Below, piece after piece: positions 1 through 7,732 of a stretch of DNA of 64,000 nucleotides (position 1 is the first letter of the stretch; each line of letters starts with the position of its first letter). The stretch comes from Streptomyces sp. ITFR-16 (GTDB taxonomy: Bacteria > Actinomycetota > Actinomycetes > Streptomycetales > Streptomycetaceae), in NCBI RefSeq assembly GCF_031844705.1, contig NZ_CP134609.1, forward strand, positions 1,798,001 to 1,862,000, given 5' to 3'. The notes beneath the pieces are model-generated. The model did not search any database. It had not been told where the DNA came from and saw only the letters and a list, made by a program, of their open reading frames with translations. Both the position numbers and the translations under genes were made by a program.

Positions 1-208
1 CGGGTCGGATGACGAGGCGGACACGTTCGGTGGAGTAGTTCTCGCGTTCCAGAGCGGGCAGCGGGCGCAAGGTGAGTTCGAGGAGCGCGGCTCCGCCCGG
101 ACCGACGCGGCCAGCCGCCTGCTCCACGCCGTAGACGGTATCGGCGTGGAGCAGGTGGTCGGCGGCTGCGCCGGGGTCGGCGAGCACCGCCTTCAGCGGG
201 TACGCCAT
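1..208 (-). CDS. Partial gene after the CD-NTase, product unknown
   Basis: Only the first 69 codons are in the window; the gene continues beyond base 1. An ATG at 208 opens a frame that overlaps the last 16 bases of the upstream CD-NTase gene, so the two are probably co-translated. The visible protein starts MAYPLKAVLADPG and ends in a strand-rich stretch (ALLELTLRPL, ERVRLVIRP). The family cannot be named from this. In CBASS operons the gene after the cyclase is usually an effector or an E1/E2-like protein. The strand-rich start does not exclude a small E2-like fold, but that is a guess. Codon use fits the neighbours. Confidence 0.6.
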   Translation of the reverse strand, partial: MAYPLKAVLADPGAAADHLLHADTVYGVEQAAGRVGPGGAALLELTLRPLPALERENYSTERVRLVIRP

Positions 209-1197
209 GACCGGGCCGGTCGCGCGGGCTGCTGCCCGCGCGGGGAGACGACGGCGCGTCCGGTGGAGGTGATGCTGCCGGCCGCCAGTGCGCGCAGCGC
301 GTCGATAGCGTTCTGGGACTCGGACTGTGGGAACGGGTCTCCGATCAAGGTGTGCCAGATCTCGATGGCCGCAGCGTGCTGTCCGTCCTCTTCCAGACGT
401 CGCGCCTCGGCCGCCCGTCGGGCGGTGGCGGCCAGCGTGGTGGCGTACGTATTGCGCTCGTCGATCGTCCACTCGGCGGTGAGGTCGTCAACACCGGTCG
501 GGTCGAGCACCGGGTGGGTGACCGCCTGGGCGGCGTGAGCCAGGGTGGTGGCGAGGGCCTGGGAGTGCTCAAGCGGGCCGGTGACAGCCGCGTAGGCGAA
601 GGCCTCCCACAGCAGCCCGCAGGTGTCGTCGAGGACAGGGTTGCCCTTCTTGAACGACTTTAGCATGCGGACCTGGTGGACGAACCGTCCGCCGGTGGCC
701 TGGTTGCGGGTGCTGATGATCCGGTTGAGCGTCCGGGTGTTGGACCACTCCCAGGTGTCGTTCTCCCTGTCAGCGATGTAGACGATCTCGCTGTCTTCAA
801 CGTCGAGCGCGGGAACCAGGTCGAAGGTGAAGTCCAGCTCGGCGAAGGTGACCTGGAGGGCGTGGGCAGGGGCGTCATCCACGTCGAAGAGGGCGTCGGG
901 GTACTTCTCGGCGATGACCCCGCGGATGAGGCTCATCGCCTGGGCGGGGCCGCCGGGCTGACGCAGGGTCTTCTCCAGGCGCGGATGCATCCGGATGACC
1001 ATGTCGACGTCCTTGAGCGGCTTGAGCATCGTCTTGCGGGCGAAGCTGCCCTGCAGGAAGGTGGCGATGGCCAGGCCAGCGTTCACCAGATGTTCGGTGA
1101 TCTCGTTGTGCCGCTTCTGGGCGCTTTTGCGCTCGCGGCCATCGAGGTTGAGTTCCTCGTCGAAGGCATCGAAGGCGTTCTTGGTGCTGTCGTTCAT
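193..1197 (-). CDS. CD-NTase-like nucleotidyltransferase (CBASS-type)
   Basis: A 334-aa polymerase-beta-fold nucleotidyltransferase. Residues 50-56 read GSFARKT, followed by the metal-binding pair D63 and D65 in LKDVDMVI. A third acidic residue, D126, lies in DFTFDLVPA. This GS...DxD...D pattern followed by VPA is typical of cGAS/DncV-like enzymes, which make cyclic oligonucleotide alarms in CBASS anti-phage systems. I chose the ATG at 1197; the frame stays open far upstream, but that part is low-complexity Arg/Pro/Ser and looks like non-coding read-through. The gene follows the ImmA-type peptidase after 151 nt and overlaps the next gene by 16 nt. Alternative: another pol-beta family enzyme with a different product. 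The family call is strong; the nucleotide product cannot be read. Confidence 0.8.
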   Translation of the reverse strand: MNDSTKNAFDAFDEELNLDGRERKSAQKRHNEITEHLVNAGLAIATFLQGSFARKTMLKPLKDVDMVIRMHPRLEKTLRQPGGPAQAMSLIRGVIAEKYPDALFDVDDAPAHALQVTFAELDFTFDLVPALDVEDSEIVYIADRENDTWEWSNTRTLNRIISTRNQATGGRFVHQVRMLKSFKKGNPVLDDTCGLLWEAFAYAAVTGPLEHSQALATTLAHAAQAVTHPVLDPTGVDDLTAEWTIDERNTYATTLAATARRAAEARRLEEDGQHAAAIEIWHTLIGDPFPQSESQNAIDALRALAAGSITSTGRAVVSPRGQQPARPARSWRTR

Positions 1198-1348
1198 CGT
1201 GCTGTCGTGCTCGTTTCTGCCGGCCGGGTAGATCGTGGTGCCCGGTGCCGGCTCCGGGGTCCCGTACGTGGTGAGGCGCCCGGGGTGGGTGCCTTCACTG
1301 GGGACAGACGACGTAACTCGGCGGTAGCGCGACGGGTGTGACAAGAGT

Positions 1349-2377
1349 TCAGTCGCAGTCGCGGCAGCGGCTGCTGGCGCCGTCGAACATGGCCGCCGGA
1401 TGGACGACGAAGCAGGCCGTGCACTGGCGCTCGAACACCTTGCGGTCGCAGCCGCAGCGGTCGCAGTCGGGGCACGGGGCAGACTCGCAGCGGGCGCAGG
1501 CGCGGGCGAAGGAGGTGAAGTCCTCCCCGCAGTGTGCGCAGGTATAGCTGGCGGCCTCGGGGCCGTTGTATCGAACGGAGGGCGCGAAGGTCCTCCAGGG
1601 CGCGAGGTCGGTGACGGCGACGGCGAGGACGTAGCCGTCCATGGCCGCGGTCTGCAAGTACAGCTCCTCACCGGCGACGGCGCCGTCACGGTAGGCAAGC
1701 CGGCCACGTCCCTCGACGTGTCCCTGGCCCGACAGGGCCGTGCGCAGGACCGGGACCTGGCTCTGGTCGCTGCCGCGCCGCAGTGGGGGCAGGCCGTGGG
1801 AGGCACCGAAGGCGAGGATGCCGTCGCGATCAAGGAGCAGGATGTGACCGGGAGCTGGGAGGCGTTCGCTGGCTTTCACGCACGCCGCCATACGGGAGGC
1901 ATTGCTCACCCGCCACAGTGCGACTGCGGCGTCCGCCGTGGGACCGGCGGCAGTGATATGGCGATCGGTGAGTGTGTCGGGCAGGAGGATGTCGGCGGCG
2001 AAGGCATCGCAGGCAGCATCCTCCAGGGCGGCGCCACCGTCGGGCTCGGCAAGCAGGACGTCCATCAGCTCCACCACGGTCTGCTGCAGGTGGTGGCCCA
2101 GCTCATGGAGACCGGTGAACTCGCGGCGGGCCAGGCTGGCAGAGGTGGCGACGGCGAGGACGGCGGGAGTACCGGCGAAATAGGCACCGGAGACACTGCA
2201 GCCGCCGCCAGAGCGATCGTCGGGTACGTCCCTGACCTGAAGGCCGGGCCACTGCCGCAGCTCGTCAAGGGCGCCGTCGCCCAGCCGCTGGGCAGCGCCA
2301 GGGTGGTCGCGCTGAAGGACGGTGAGCATGGCCTTGGCCTGGGTACGGGCCGCGGCGCGGCGCAGGTAGTCCATCAC
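1349..2377 (-). CDS. ImmA/IrrE-family metallopeptidase with zinc-ribbon tail
   Basis: 342 aa. Residues 91-95 form HELGH inside GLHELGHHLQQT, the zinc-binding HExxH motif of ImmA/IrrE peptidases. The helix EDAACDAFAADILLP (119-133) supplies the usual third acidic ligand. The last 65 residues hold six closely spaced CxxC-type pairs (CAHC, CARC, CPDC, CGC, CTAC, CRDC), so a multi-zinc-ribbon domain is attached, which is unusual for the family. The GTG at 2377 overlaps the stop of the upstream XRE-like gene in a GTGA junction (ATG at 2374 is an alternative start). In known CBASS islands such a peptidase (CapP) cleaves a partner HTH repressor (CapH) upon DNA damage; here the same order suggests, but does not prove, that role. 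Confidence 0.8.
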   Translation of the reverse strand: MMDYLRRAAARTQAKAMLTVLQRDHPGAAQRLGDGALDELRQWPGLQVRDVPDDRSGGGCSVSGAYFAGTPAVLAVATSASLARREFTGLHELGHHLQQTVVELMDVLLAEPDGGAALEDAACDAFAADILLPDTLTDRHITAAGPTADAAVALWRVSNASRMAACVKASERLPAPGHILLLDRDGILAFGASHGLPPLRRGSDQSQVPVLRTALSGQGHVEGRGRLAYRDGAVAGEELYLQTAAMDGYVLAVAVTDLAPWRTFAPSVRYNGPEAASYTCAHCGEDFTSFARACARCESAPCPDCDRCGCDRKVFERQCTACFVVHPAAMFDGASSRCRDCD

Positions 2378-3288
2378 TCGCTCTCCGGGCCTAGGTGCAC
2401 TTGGAAATAGCGGTCTACCCGAGCAGGCCAGTCCGTTTCCGCAGGGCGCTCCTGACGCGCTGCCAGTGAGAGCGTGGCAAAGAGTGCCTGTCGGCGGGCT
2501 TCCTGTTCAGCGGTTCCGGTGAGGTGGGCGAGCCGACGGATCTGTTCGCGACGGGCGGGGCGACTCAGCTCGTGTAGCAAACGGTCGGGCAACGGCGGAT
2601 TGGCAGCCAGGATCGCGTCCGCAGACATGCCCAGGGTCGGTGCGAGGAGGTGAGCTTCGGGCGGGGTGAGAGATGTCTGCGCGCGCAGCAGCGCGAGGGC
2701 GCGCGGTGGCTTGATGCTCAAGCGATGGATCAGTTCGGTGGGGCCCAGGCCGCGCTGCTTCAGCAGGGCAGGCAGACCGCCGCTGCCCCGAGGCGCCCAG
2801 CGCGCCGTCGCCAGCACGTCCATGGTGTCGGCGAGGGTGGAGCGGAACTCGGCCGCCTGCGATGCGGGGCTGGGAAGGGGGCTGCCATAGCGGTACCCAG
2901 AGGCATCCGGGACGGGTGAGCCGTCGGCTTCCAAGGGAACGGACAGCTCGCTGACCTGCCGGTCCAGGACATACCACGGAAGACGCCTGCCCAGACCGCA
3001 CCACAGGGCAAGCGGCTGCTCCAAGGTGGAAGCCTCGGCGGGCAGCAGCACCGTGTCGGGGTCGTTGAAGCGCGTCTCCAGGGAGACCGGCAAGGCGTGC
3101 ACCGTGGTGTCATCGACCGCCGTGATAGCCACAACCTCGACAACGCCTTCCCACACAGCGCGCCAGATCTGGCCCGGTCGGGGATCACCCGGCGCTGCCG
3201 CCGCCACGGTACGGACCGCATCGGGAACATGCAGCTGGGCGGCTGCAGCGCGAAGCCGCTCATATGCGCTGCTCGATGCCTGGCTCAT
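2374..3288 (-). CDS. XRE-like DNA-binding protein, partner of the peptidase
   Basis: 304 aa, no transmembrane segments. The N-terminal third (RPGQIWRAVW, then alternating strands up to about residue 110) resembles the small beta-barrel of PemK/MazF-like or SH3-type proteins. The middle and C-terminal part (about 165-265) is helical. It contains ALLKQRGLGPTELIHRLSI and PEAHLLAPTLGMSADAIL, the spacing expected for an XRE helix-turn-helix. It is directly followed by the ImmA/IrrE gene with a 4-nt GTGA overlap, the classic repressor-protease arrangement. It is therefore the likely substrate and local repressor. The ATG at 3288 is preceded by a purine-rich stretch. The HTH assignment is by eye and moderate. 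Confidence 0.6.
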   Translation of the reverse strand: MSQASSSAYERLRAAAAQLHVPDAVRTVAAAAPGDPRPGQIWRAVWEGVVEVVAITAVDDTTVHALPVSLETRFNDPDTVLLPAEASTLEQPLALWCGLGRRLPWYVLDRQVSELSVPLEADGSPVPDASGYRYGSPLPSPASQAAEFRSTLADTMDVLATARWAPRGSGGLPALLKQRGLGPTELIHRLSIKPPRALALLRAQTSLTPPEAHLLAPTLGMSADAILAANPPLPDRLLHELSRPARREQIRRLAHLTGTAEQEARRQALFATLSLAARQERPAETDWPARVDRYFQVHLGPESE

Positions 3289-3354
3289 CGGGCGGCCCCC
3301 ATTCCTTTCAGCGGTCTGTTCCCACTATGGACAAACGACGTGACTCGCCGAACG

Positions 3355-4296
3355 TCAGGGGGGTTCACTGCTGCGGCGGAGCAACGCTGCGGCTACCTCT
3401 CGGGGATCACTACCCGCAGCGGTCAGAGCCAGCATTAGCTTCTCACTCAGCGCATCCATGATCGCGGACGTCTGTCGGCGCCCGAGTCCAAGCAGGACGG
3501 AGACTTCCGCCGGATCGTCCTCCAGGAACGACAGCAGTTTCCGCTCCTGCGGGGACATGTCCGCCCAGATTTCCCCGGCTATGGTCTCGGCCTCCACGGG
3601 AACGGTCCCGTGTTCCTGATCGGTGGCAGAGTCGATGAGCGCGCCATCATCCGCGTACAGCGTCGTGTACTCGGCAGGGGCGAGCAGCTCGAAGCGGGCT
3701 TCAAGAACCTTGGCCAGTTCTTCCTCCCGGACCGCTCCACCTGCTGCCTCCAGCACTCCGGCGAGTACGACCATCAGGGCGCGCACGGTTTCCCTGGGAG
3801 TCGGCCCGGAGTGGTTCCAGGCAGTGATCCATACGCCACGCACTTCCCAGGCGGCTTTGACCAGTTCATCTAGATCGCCTTGCCAGACGGCGCCGGGTGG
3901 GCGAGAGGTCAGGGCCCATCGGGGCGAAGTACCAGCCACCGCGCGAAACCGGCTGTCCGCGCCAAGGCGCGCAGCGAAGCGCCGCCGCAGCTTCCCCCGC
4001 TCGGTACGTTTGGCTTCGTCGATCAGGAAATTCCTGATCGACGTGAAGAACATCCTCTCCAGGGAAGCGTCGTCGACCGTCTTCAGAAAGCAGGTTAGGA
4101 GGAAGTTCTCGCCCTTCCTGCTGATCATCTCAAACAGGAGCTCGTCGACGGCCTCGTCCGTCCACGCGGCATGACCTTCGGGCGGTGGGAATCCCTGGGA
4201 TCTTGCCACCTGACGACCGACGCGTCGGAGCAACTCAAGACCCAGATCACCAAGCTGGCCGTACTGCGCCAGCTCCTCATGCGCCCCGCCCGCCAT
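3355..4296 (-). CDS. Sigma-70-family-like protein
   Basis: 313 aa. Residues about 50-110 (DEAVDELLFEMI ... FFTSIRNFLIDEAKRTER) resemble sigma region 2, where an ECF/sigma-70 factor binds core polymerase and melts the -10. The C-terminal part (MSPQERKLLSFL, then LLGLGRRQTSAIMDALSEKL) resembles a region-4 helix-turn-helix. The central 120 residues are unlike common ECF factors, so it is larger than the usual 160-200 aa. I prefer the ATG at 4296, which follows GAGG by 8 nt, over a GTG at 4314. It is the first gene of the minus-strand defence-like run and ends 66 nt before the XRE-like start. It may transcribe the module. A 27-nt palindrome lies inside its region-2 coding segment. Confidence 0.6.
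   Translation of the reverse strand: MAGGAHEELAQYGQLGDLGLELLRRVGRQVARSQGFPPPEGHAAWTDEAVDELLFEMISRKGENFLLTCFLKTVDDASLERMFFTSIRNFLIDEAKRTERGKLRRRFAARLGADSRFRAVAGTSPRWALTSRPPGAVWQGDLDELVKAAWEVRGVWITAWNHSGPTPRETVRALMVVLAGVLEAAGGAVREEELAKVLEARFELLAPAEYTTLYADDGALIDSATDQEHGTVPVEAETIAGEIWADMSPQERKLLSFLEDDPAEVSVLLGLGRRQTSAIMDALSEKLMLALTAAGSDPREVAAALLRRSSEPP
4017..4043. repeat. Intragenic perfect palindrome (13+1+13)
   Basis: Two 13-nt arms, the left beginning CGTCGATCAGG and the right its exact reverse complement, flank one central A. It encodes the TSIRNFLIDE segment of the sigma-like protein. Perfect dyads of this length are rare in coding sequence. It could be a protein-binding site or mRNA hairpin, or may simply follow from the encoded residues. 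Confidence 0.8.
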
Positions 4297-4502
4297 CGAC
4301 CACCTCGGCCTCACCCTGCGGACTGCGCCGTCCGCACTGACCTCTTCCTATACACCTCCCGAGGCGCGGACGGAGGTCCGCCACGCCGTTGGCTCAGCAC
4401 GAGAATGCTCGCCCGGCCGCGAACGGCGATGCATGGCGGTTCCCCGCGGGCCATCCCCCTGTCTCTCCATCCCAGGGACTTTCAGCGCTGCCCGAGGGAC
4501 GA

Positions 4503-4736
4503 TCAGGTCGCTCGATTTACCGTTTGAGCTTCCAGCCATGCCTCTACCTCCGACCAGCGGTAGCGCAAATAGCGGCCGACCTTGTGGGCTCGCGGACCCT
4601 GGTGTCGGTGATTCCATATGTAGACCGTATTCAGAGGTACGCCCAGGAAATCGGCCAGCTCCTCCGCGCTCGCCAAGGGGCAACGGTCCCCCGCGCCACT
4701 GGCGGCTTCTTCCGCATGGGCATTGGTTCGACGCAT
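4503..4736 (-). CDS. Excisionase / MerR-type HTH protein
   Basis: 77 aa. Residues about 22-70 (LASAEELADFLGVPLNTVYIW ... GRYLRYRWSEVEAWL) match the short winged HTH of phage-type excisionases and DNA-binding helper proteins: a helix-turn-helix, a basic loop, then RYRWSEVEAWL. ATG at 4736 sits 6 nt after GGAG. It is transcribed away from the integrase across a 417-nt gap that holds a large inverted repeat. Xis proteins steer integrase towards excision, so this gene with the integrase marks the element end. Alternative: a small transcriptional regulator. Confidence 0.8.
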   Translation of the reverse strand: MRRTNAHAEEAASGAGDRCPLASAEELADFLGVPLNTVYIWNHRHQGPRAHKVGRYLRYRWSEVEAWLEAQTVNRAT

Positions 4737-5153
4737 GGGCACTCCAGAACGGTTCGAAGCGGGCAGGAAAGAACCACGTGAGCGGTATTCCGCCGTGGTG
4801 GCACGTGGAACGTTTGCACTAAATTCCGGCCGGACCAAACAGAGGCCCTCTCGACGAAACGCCTGCGACTCTTGCGAACTCTCGAAAAACATTGGTGAAT
4901 GCTCGCTGAGGGTTCGGCGAGGGCTCGCCGAACCCTCAGCGAGCATTCACCTAGGTGAAATCTTCTATACCGCTCTGCACCCTTTGTCGCGAAGACCCCA
5001 AGAATGCATTTGACATCTTCGGCTCGCCTGGATCAACATCCAATTCACTTAGGGCTCGTTGAACGGGCACCCGACCTCGCCATCGACGATGGCCCTGATT
5101 CAAGAGAGTCCACGAATAGACTCAAAGGCCCATTGAAAACTAGGAGTTAGTTG
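4737..5153. other. Divergent intergenic region between xis and int
   Basis: 417 nt without a credible gene and clearly richer in A+T than the rest of the window. It contains the 27-bp-arm inverted repeat at 4894-4951, an overlapping 14-nt palindrome (4946-4959, centred on CCTAGG) and a small dyad CCATCGACGATGG at 5080-5092. The int ribosome site TAGGAG lies near its right end. Promoters for both genes should lie here, but I could not pick -35/-10 pairs with confidence. No tRNA or tRNA fragment was seen. Confidence 0.7.
4894..4951. repeat. 27-bp perfect inverted repeat, 4-nt loop
   Basis: The left arm 4894-4920 (begins GGTGAATGCTCGC, ends GGTTCGGCGA) and the right arm 4925-4951 are exact reverse complements separated by GGGC. 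No T-run follows on either side, so it is not an obvious rho-independent terminator. It lies between the divergent excisionase and integrase genes and could be a regulator or recombination-accessory site. A second palindrome, 4946-4959, overlaps its right end. Confidence 0.9.
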
Positions 5154-6428
5154 ATGCCGTACGACCGCTGGCACAAGTCGCGCCCGAAAGACGGGGAGTC
5201 GACCTGCAAGGAACACGGCAAAGTTCCGACGCGGGATCACGGGACGGGGAAGCGGTGGCAGGCCCGATGGCGCAACCGGGAAGATGTCCAGCAGACGGAG
5301 CTGTTCCGCACCGAGGTCGAAGCCCGCAGGCACGAGACCAAGATGCGGTCCGGAGTGGACGACGGTTCGTACATCAACCCTCGCGCCGGTGAGGTCAGGG
5401 TCGGTGAACTCGCCCTTACGTGGCTCAAGGGGCACGAACACAAGAATCCACGGACTTACCGACGCCACAAGGAGCGGATTCTCCTGCACGTCGTTCCTAC
5501 CGCAGTCGGGAAGATGCGCGTGAAGGACGTGAACGCCTCGTCTTTGCTGGACTGGCTGCACGACCGTCGCAGGCTGCTCGAAAGTTCCACGCTGCGCCTG
5601 GTCTTCGACAATCTTCGGGCCGTCTTTGACCTGGCCGTGGACGACAGCCTGATACACAAAAATCCGTGCCTCGCCAAATCGGTGCAGGACGCCAAGCCGA
5701 AGCGAGGAGGTGGCGGCCGGGCAGAGCTGACCCTGACATGGGAGGACACCGAGAAGATCCGTGCCGAACTTCCCGACCGCTACAAAGCACTCGTCGACTG
5801 CGGTCGCGGCCTGGGTCTTCGGCAAGGAGAGATATTCGGCCTGTCACCAGAAGATATCGACTGGGCGCATCCGGACGGCGCCATGGTGCACGTGCAACGG
5901 CAAGTAGTCCACGACGGCTCGTTCCTCGCATACGCCCTCCCCAAGGGCGGAGACGACGAGGACCCGAAGGACCGGTGGGTCGAGCTGACCGACGACGTGG
6001 CCACCCCCCTCCGCGAGCACATGGAGAAGTACCCGCCGGTCGAGGTGACCCGACCGTGGGGCAGCAAAGGCGGCGACCCGGTCACGGTGCGGCTGATCTT
6101 CTACACCCGGGAGAAGACCGCCATTCAGTCGAATTGGTTCAACTCCTACCGCTGGAAGCCGGCCCTGGCGTCGGCCGGCCTCATCAAGCCCCTTGAGCCC
6201 GACGCGAAGGGACGACGCTGGGAGAAGTCCCGCGACGTGATGATGCACGCGCTCCGACACCTGTACGCGTCGATGATGATCAACGGCGGGGTAGACGTGT
6301 ACACACTCGCGGACCGCCTCGGACACGCCGATCCCGCGTTTACCCTGCGTAAATACGTGCACCGGGTCGTGGGAGCCGGTTCCAAGGTCCGCATCGCGGT
6401 CCGGAGCGCCTACACCAGGGCCGCGTGA
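5154..6428 (+). CDS. Tyrosine site-specific integrase
   Basis: 424 aa. An N-terminal Arm/SAM-like region (about 1-180) is followed by the catalytic domain. The catalytic residues are visible: R223 in LGLRQGE, H365-x-x-R368 in MHALRHLYAS, the GHADPAF box and the nucleophile Y401 in LRKYVHR. Start is ATG 5154 after TAGGAG with 7-nt spacing. It integrates or excises the element together with the divergent excisionase. The gene sits at the element's right edge, 227 nt before tsaD. Streptomyces integrases of this type often use tRNA genes, but no tRNA or tRNA fragment is visible downstream, so the attachment site is unknown. Confidence 0.95.
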   Translation: MPYDRWHKSRPKDGESTCKEHGKVPTRDHGTGKRWQARWRNREDVQQTELFRTEVEARRHETKMRSGVDDGSYINPRAGEVRVGELALTWLKGHEHKNPRTYRRHKERILLHVVPTAVGKMRVKDVNASSLLDWLHDRRRLLESSTLRLVFDNLRAVFDLAVDDSLIHKNPCLAKSVQDAKPKRGGGGRAELTLTWEDTEKIRAELPDRYKALVDCGRGLGLRQGEIFGLSPEDIDWAHPDGAMVHVQRQVVHDGSFLAYALPKGGDDEDPKDRWVELTDDVATPLREHMEKYPPVEVTRPWGSKGGDPVTVRLIFYTREKTAIQSNWFNSYRWKPALASAGLIKPLEPDAKGRRWEKSRDVMMHALRHLYASMMINGGVDVYTLADRLGHADPAFTLRKYVHRVVGAGSKVRIAVRSAYTRAA

Positions 6429-6602
6429 CTCCTGCTCCGTTCGGCTTGTGCAACAACCGTGCAAGATGATCTTCAAGAGGGGTCATTTGCCCTGGTCAGA
6501 AGCTTTGTCTATGAGTTCCGGGACATCTGAGTCGCACCCCTCCCAGCCCCGCACCCCGTCCGGCCCGCGAGGAGGCGGATCGGGCCGGGTGAGGGGCGCC
6601 GT
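6429..6602. other. Probable right junction of the integrative element
   Basis: Between the integrase stop and tsaD, composition shifts from mixed to strongly G+C-rich at about 6530. An attachment site is expected here, but its core cannot be fixed without the other element end or an empty-site sequence. No tRNA gene is present. Confidence 0.4.
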
Positions 6603-6633
6603 ACCCTTATTGCGAACTGGTTGCAATAAGGGT
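6603..6633. promoter_or_regulatory. Fur-family (Nur-like) operator dyad before tsaD
   Basis: Two perfect 11-nt arms (ACCCTTATTGC and its complement) flank a 9-nt centre. The core reads TTGCGA-N5-TTGCAA, close to the TTGCAA-N5-TTGCAA consensus known for the Streptomyces nickel regulator Nur. It ends 22 nt before the tsaD ATG, where a bound repressor would block transcription. It could also form an mRNA hairpin. Regulator identity is inferred. Confidence 0.5.
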
Positions 6634-6655
6634 GTGTGCGGAAGGGCGGCGGGGC

Positions 6656-7732
6656 ATGGAGTCTCCTGTGGTGCTCGGGATCGAGTCCTCGTGCGACGAG
6701 ACCGGGGCGGGGCTCGTGCGGGACGGGCGGCTGCTCGGGCACGCGGTGGCGTCGAGCATGGACGAGCACGCGCGGTTCGGCGGGGTCGTACCGGAGATCG
6801 CGGCGCGGGCGCATCTGCACTCCTTCACCCCCGTCGTACGGGAGGCGCTGGACCGGGCGGGGCTGCGGGCGGCGGACATCGGCGCCGTGGCGGTCACCAC
6901 CGGGCCCGGGCTCTCGGGGGCGCTCCAGGTGGGGGTGGCCGGGGCGAAGACCCTGGCGTTCTCGCTGGGCGTGCCGCTGTACGGGGTGCACCACCTGGCC
7001 GGGCATGTCGCCGCCGACACCCTGGAGCACGGGCCGCTGCCCGATCCCTGCATGGTGCTGATCGTCTCCGGCGGGCACACGTCTCTGCTGCTCGTCCGGG
7101 ACCTGGCCCGGGACCCGATCACGCACCTGGGCGACACGGTCGACGACGCGGCCGGTGAGTGCTTCGACAAGGTGGCCCGGGTGTTCGGGCTGCCCTACCC
7201 GGGCGGGCCGGCCGTCGACCGGGCCGCCCGGGACGGCGACCCGCGCGCCGTGGCGTTCCCGCGCCCGCTGTCCGGGCCGCGGGACTCCCCGTACGACTTC
7301 TCGTTCTCCGGGCTGAAGACCGCCGCCGCCCGCTGGGCCGAGCGCCACCGGCCGGCCGGCGAGGAACTGCCGCTCGCGGACGGGGCCGCATCGCTCCAGG
7401 AGGCCGTGGCCGACGTGCTGACCCGAAAAGCGGTGGCCGCCTGCCGCGAACACGGCGTGGGCACGCTGGTCGTGGTGGGCGGGGTCGCCGCCAACTCCCG
7501 GGTCCGGGCCCTGGCCGAGGAGCGCTGCCGTGCCGCCGGCATCACCCTGCGGGTCCCGCCCCCGAGGCTGTGCACCGACAACGGCGCGATGATCGCGGCG
7601 GTCGGCGACCTCCTGGTGCGGGCGGGCGCCCGGCCCGCGCCGCTGGATGTGTCGGTCGACCCGTCCGCGCCCCTGGAGTACGCCGCGCTGCACCCCGTCG
7701 CCCGGCCCGCACCGGTGGCTATCCGAAGGTGA
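6656..7732 (+). CDS. tsaD: TsaD-family tRNA threonylcarbamoyladenosine transferase
   Basis: 358 aa. The protein opens [15 protein letters not shown] and carries the ASKHA-fold motifs of TsaD/Gcp/Ygj[13 protein letters not shown], the metal-binding HHLAGH, SGGHTSL, and CTDNGAMIA near the C-terminus. TsaD with TsaB and TsaE transfers the threonylcarbamoyl group to A37 of ANN-decoding tRNAs. The usual neighbours (tsaE, tsaB, rimI, groES) are absent, so this may be a second copy; that is inference. ATG 6656 follows a GAAGGG...GGGG purine region, and a Fur-like dyad lies just upstream. Its 3' end overlaps the convergent DipZ gene by 14 nt. Confidence 0.9.
   Translation: MESPVVLGIESSCDETGAGLVRDGRLLGHAVASSMDEHARFGGVVPEIAARAHLHSFTPVVREALDRAGLRAADIGAVAVTTGPGLSGALQVGVAGAKTLAFSLGVPLYGVHHLAGHVAADTLEHGPLPDPCMVLIVSGGHTSLLLVRDLARDPITHLGDTVDDAAGECFDKVARVFGLPYPGGPAVDRAARDGDPRAVAFPRPLSGPRDSPYDFSFSGLKTAAARWAERHRPAGEELPLADGAASLQEAVADVLTRKAVAACREHGVGTLVVVGGVAANSRVRALAEERCRAAGITLRVPPPRLCTDNGAMIAAVGDLLVRAGARPAPLDVSVDPSAPLEYAALHPVARPAPVAIRR

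Noticed and set aside
1198..1833. N-terminal extension of the CD-NTase frame
   Set aside because: The extra 211 codons are Arg/Pro/Ser-rich, overlap the peptidase gene in another frame and lack family character.
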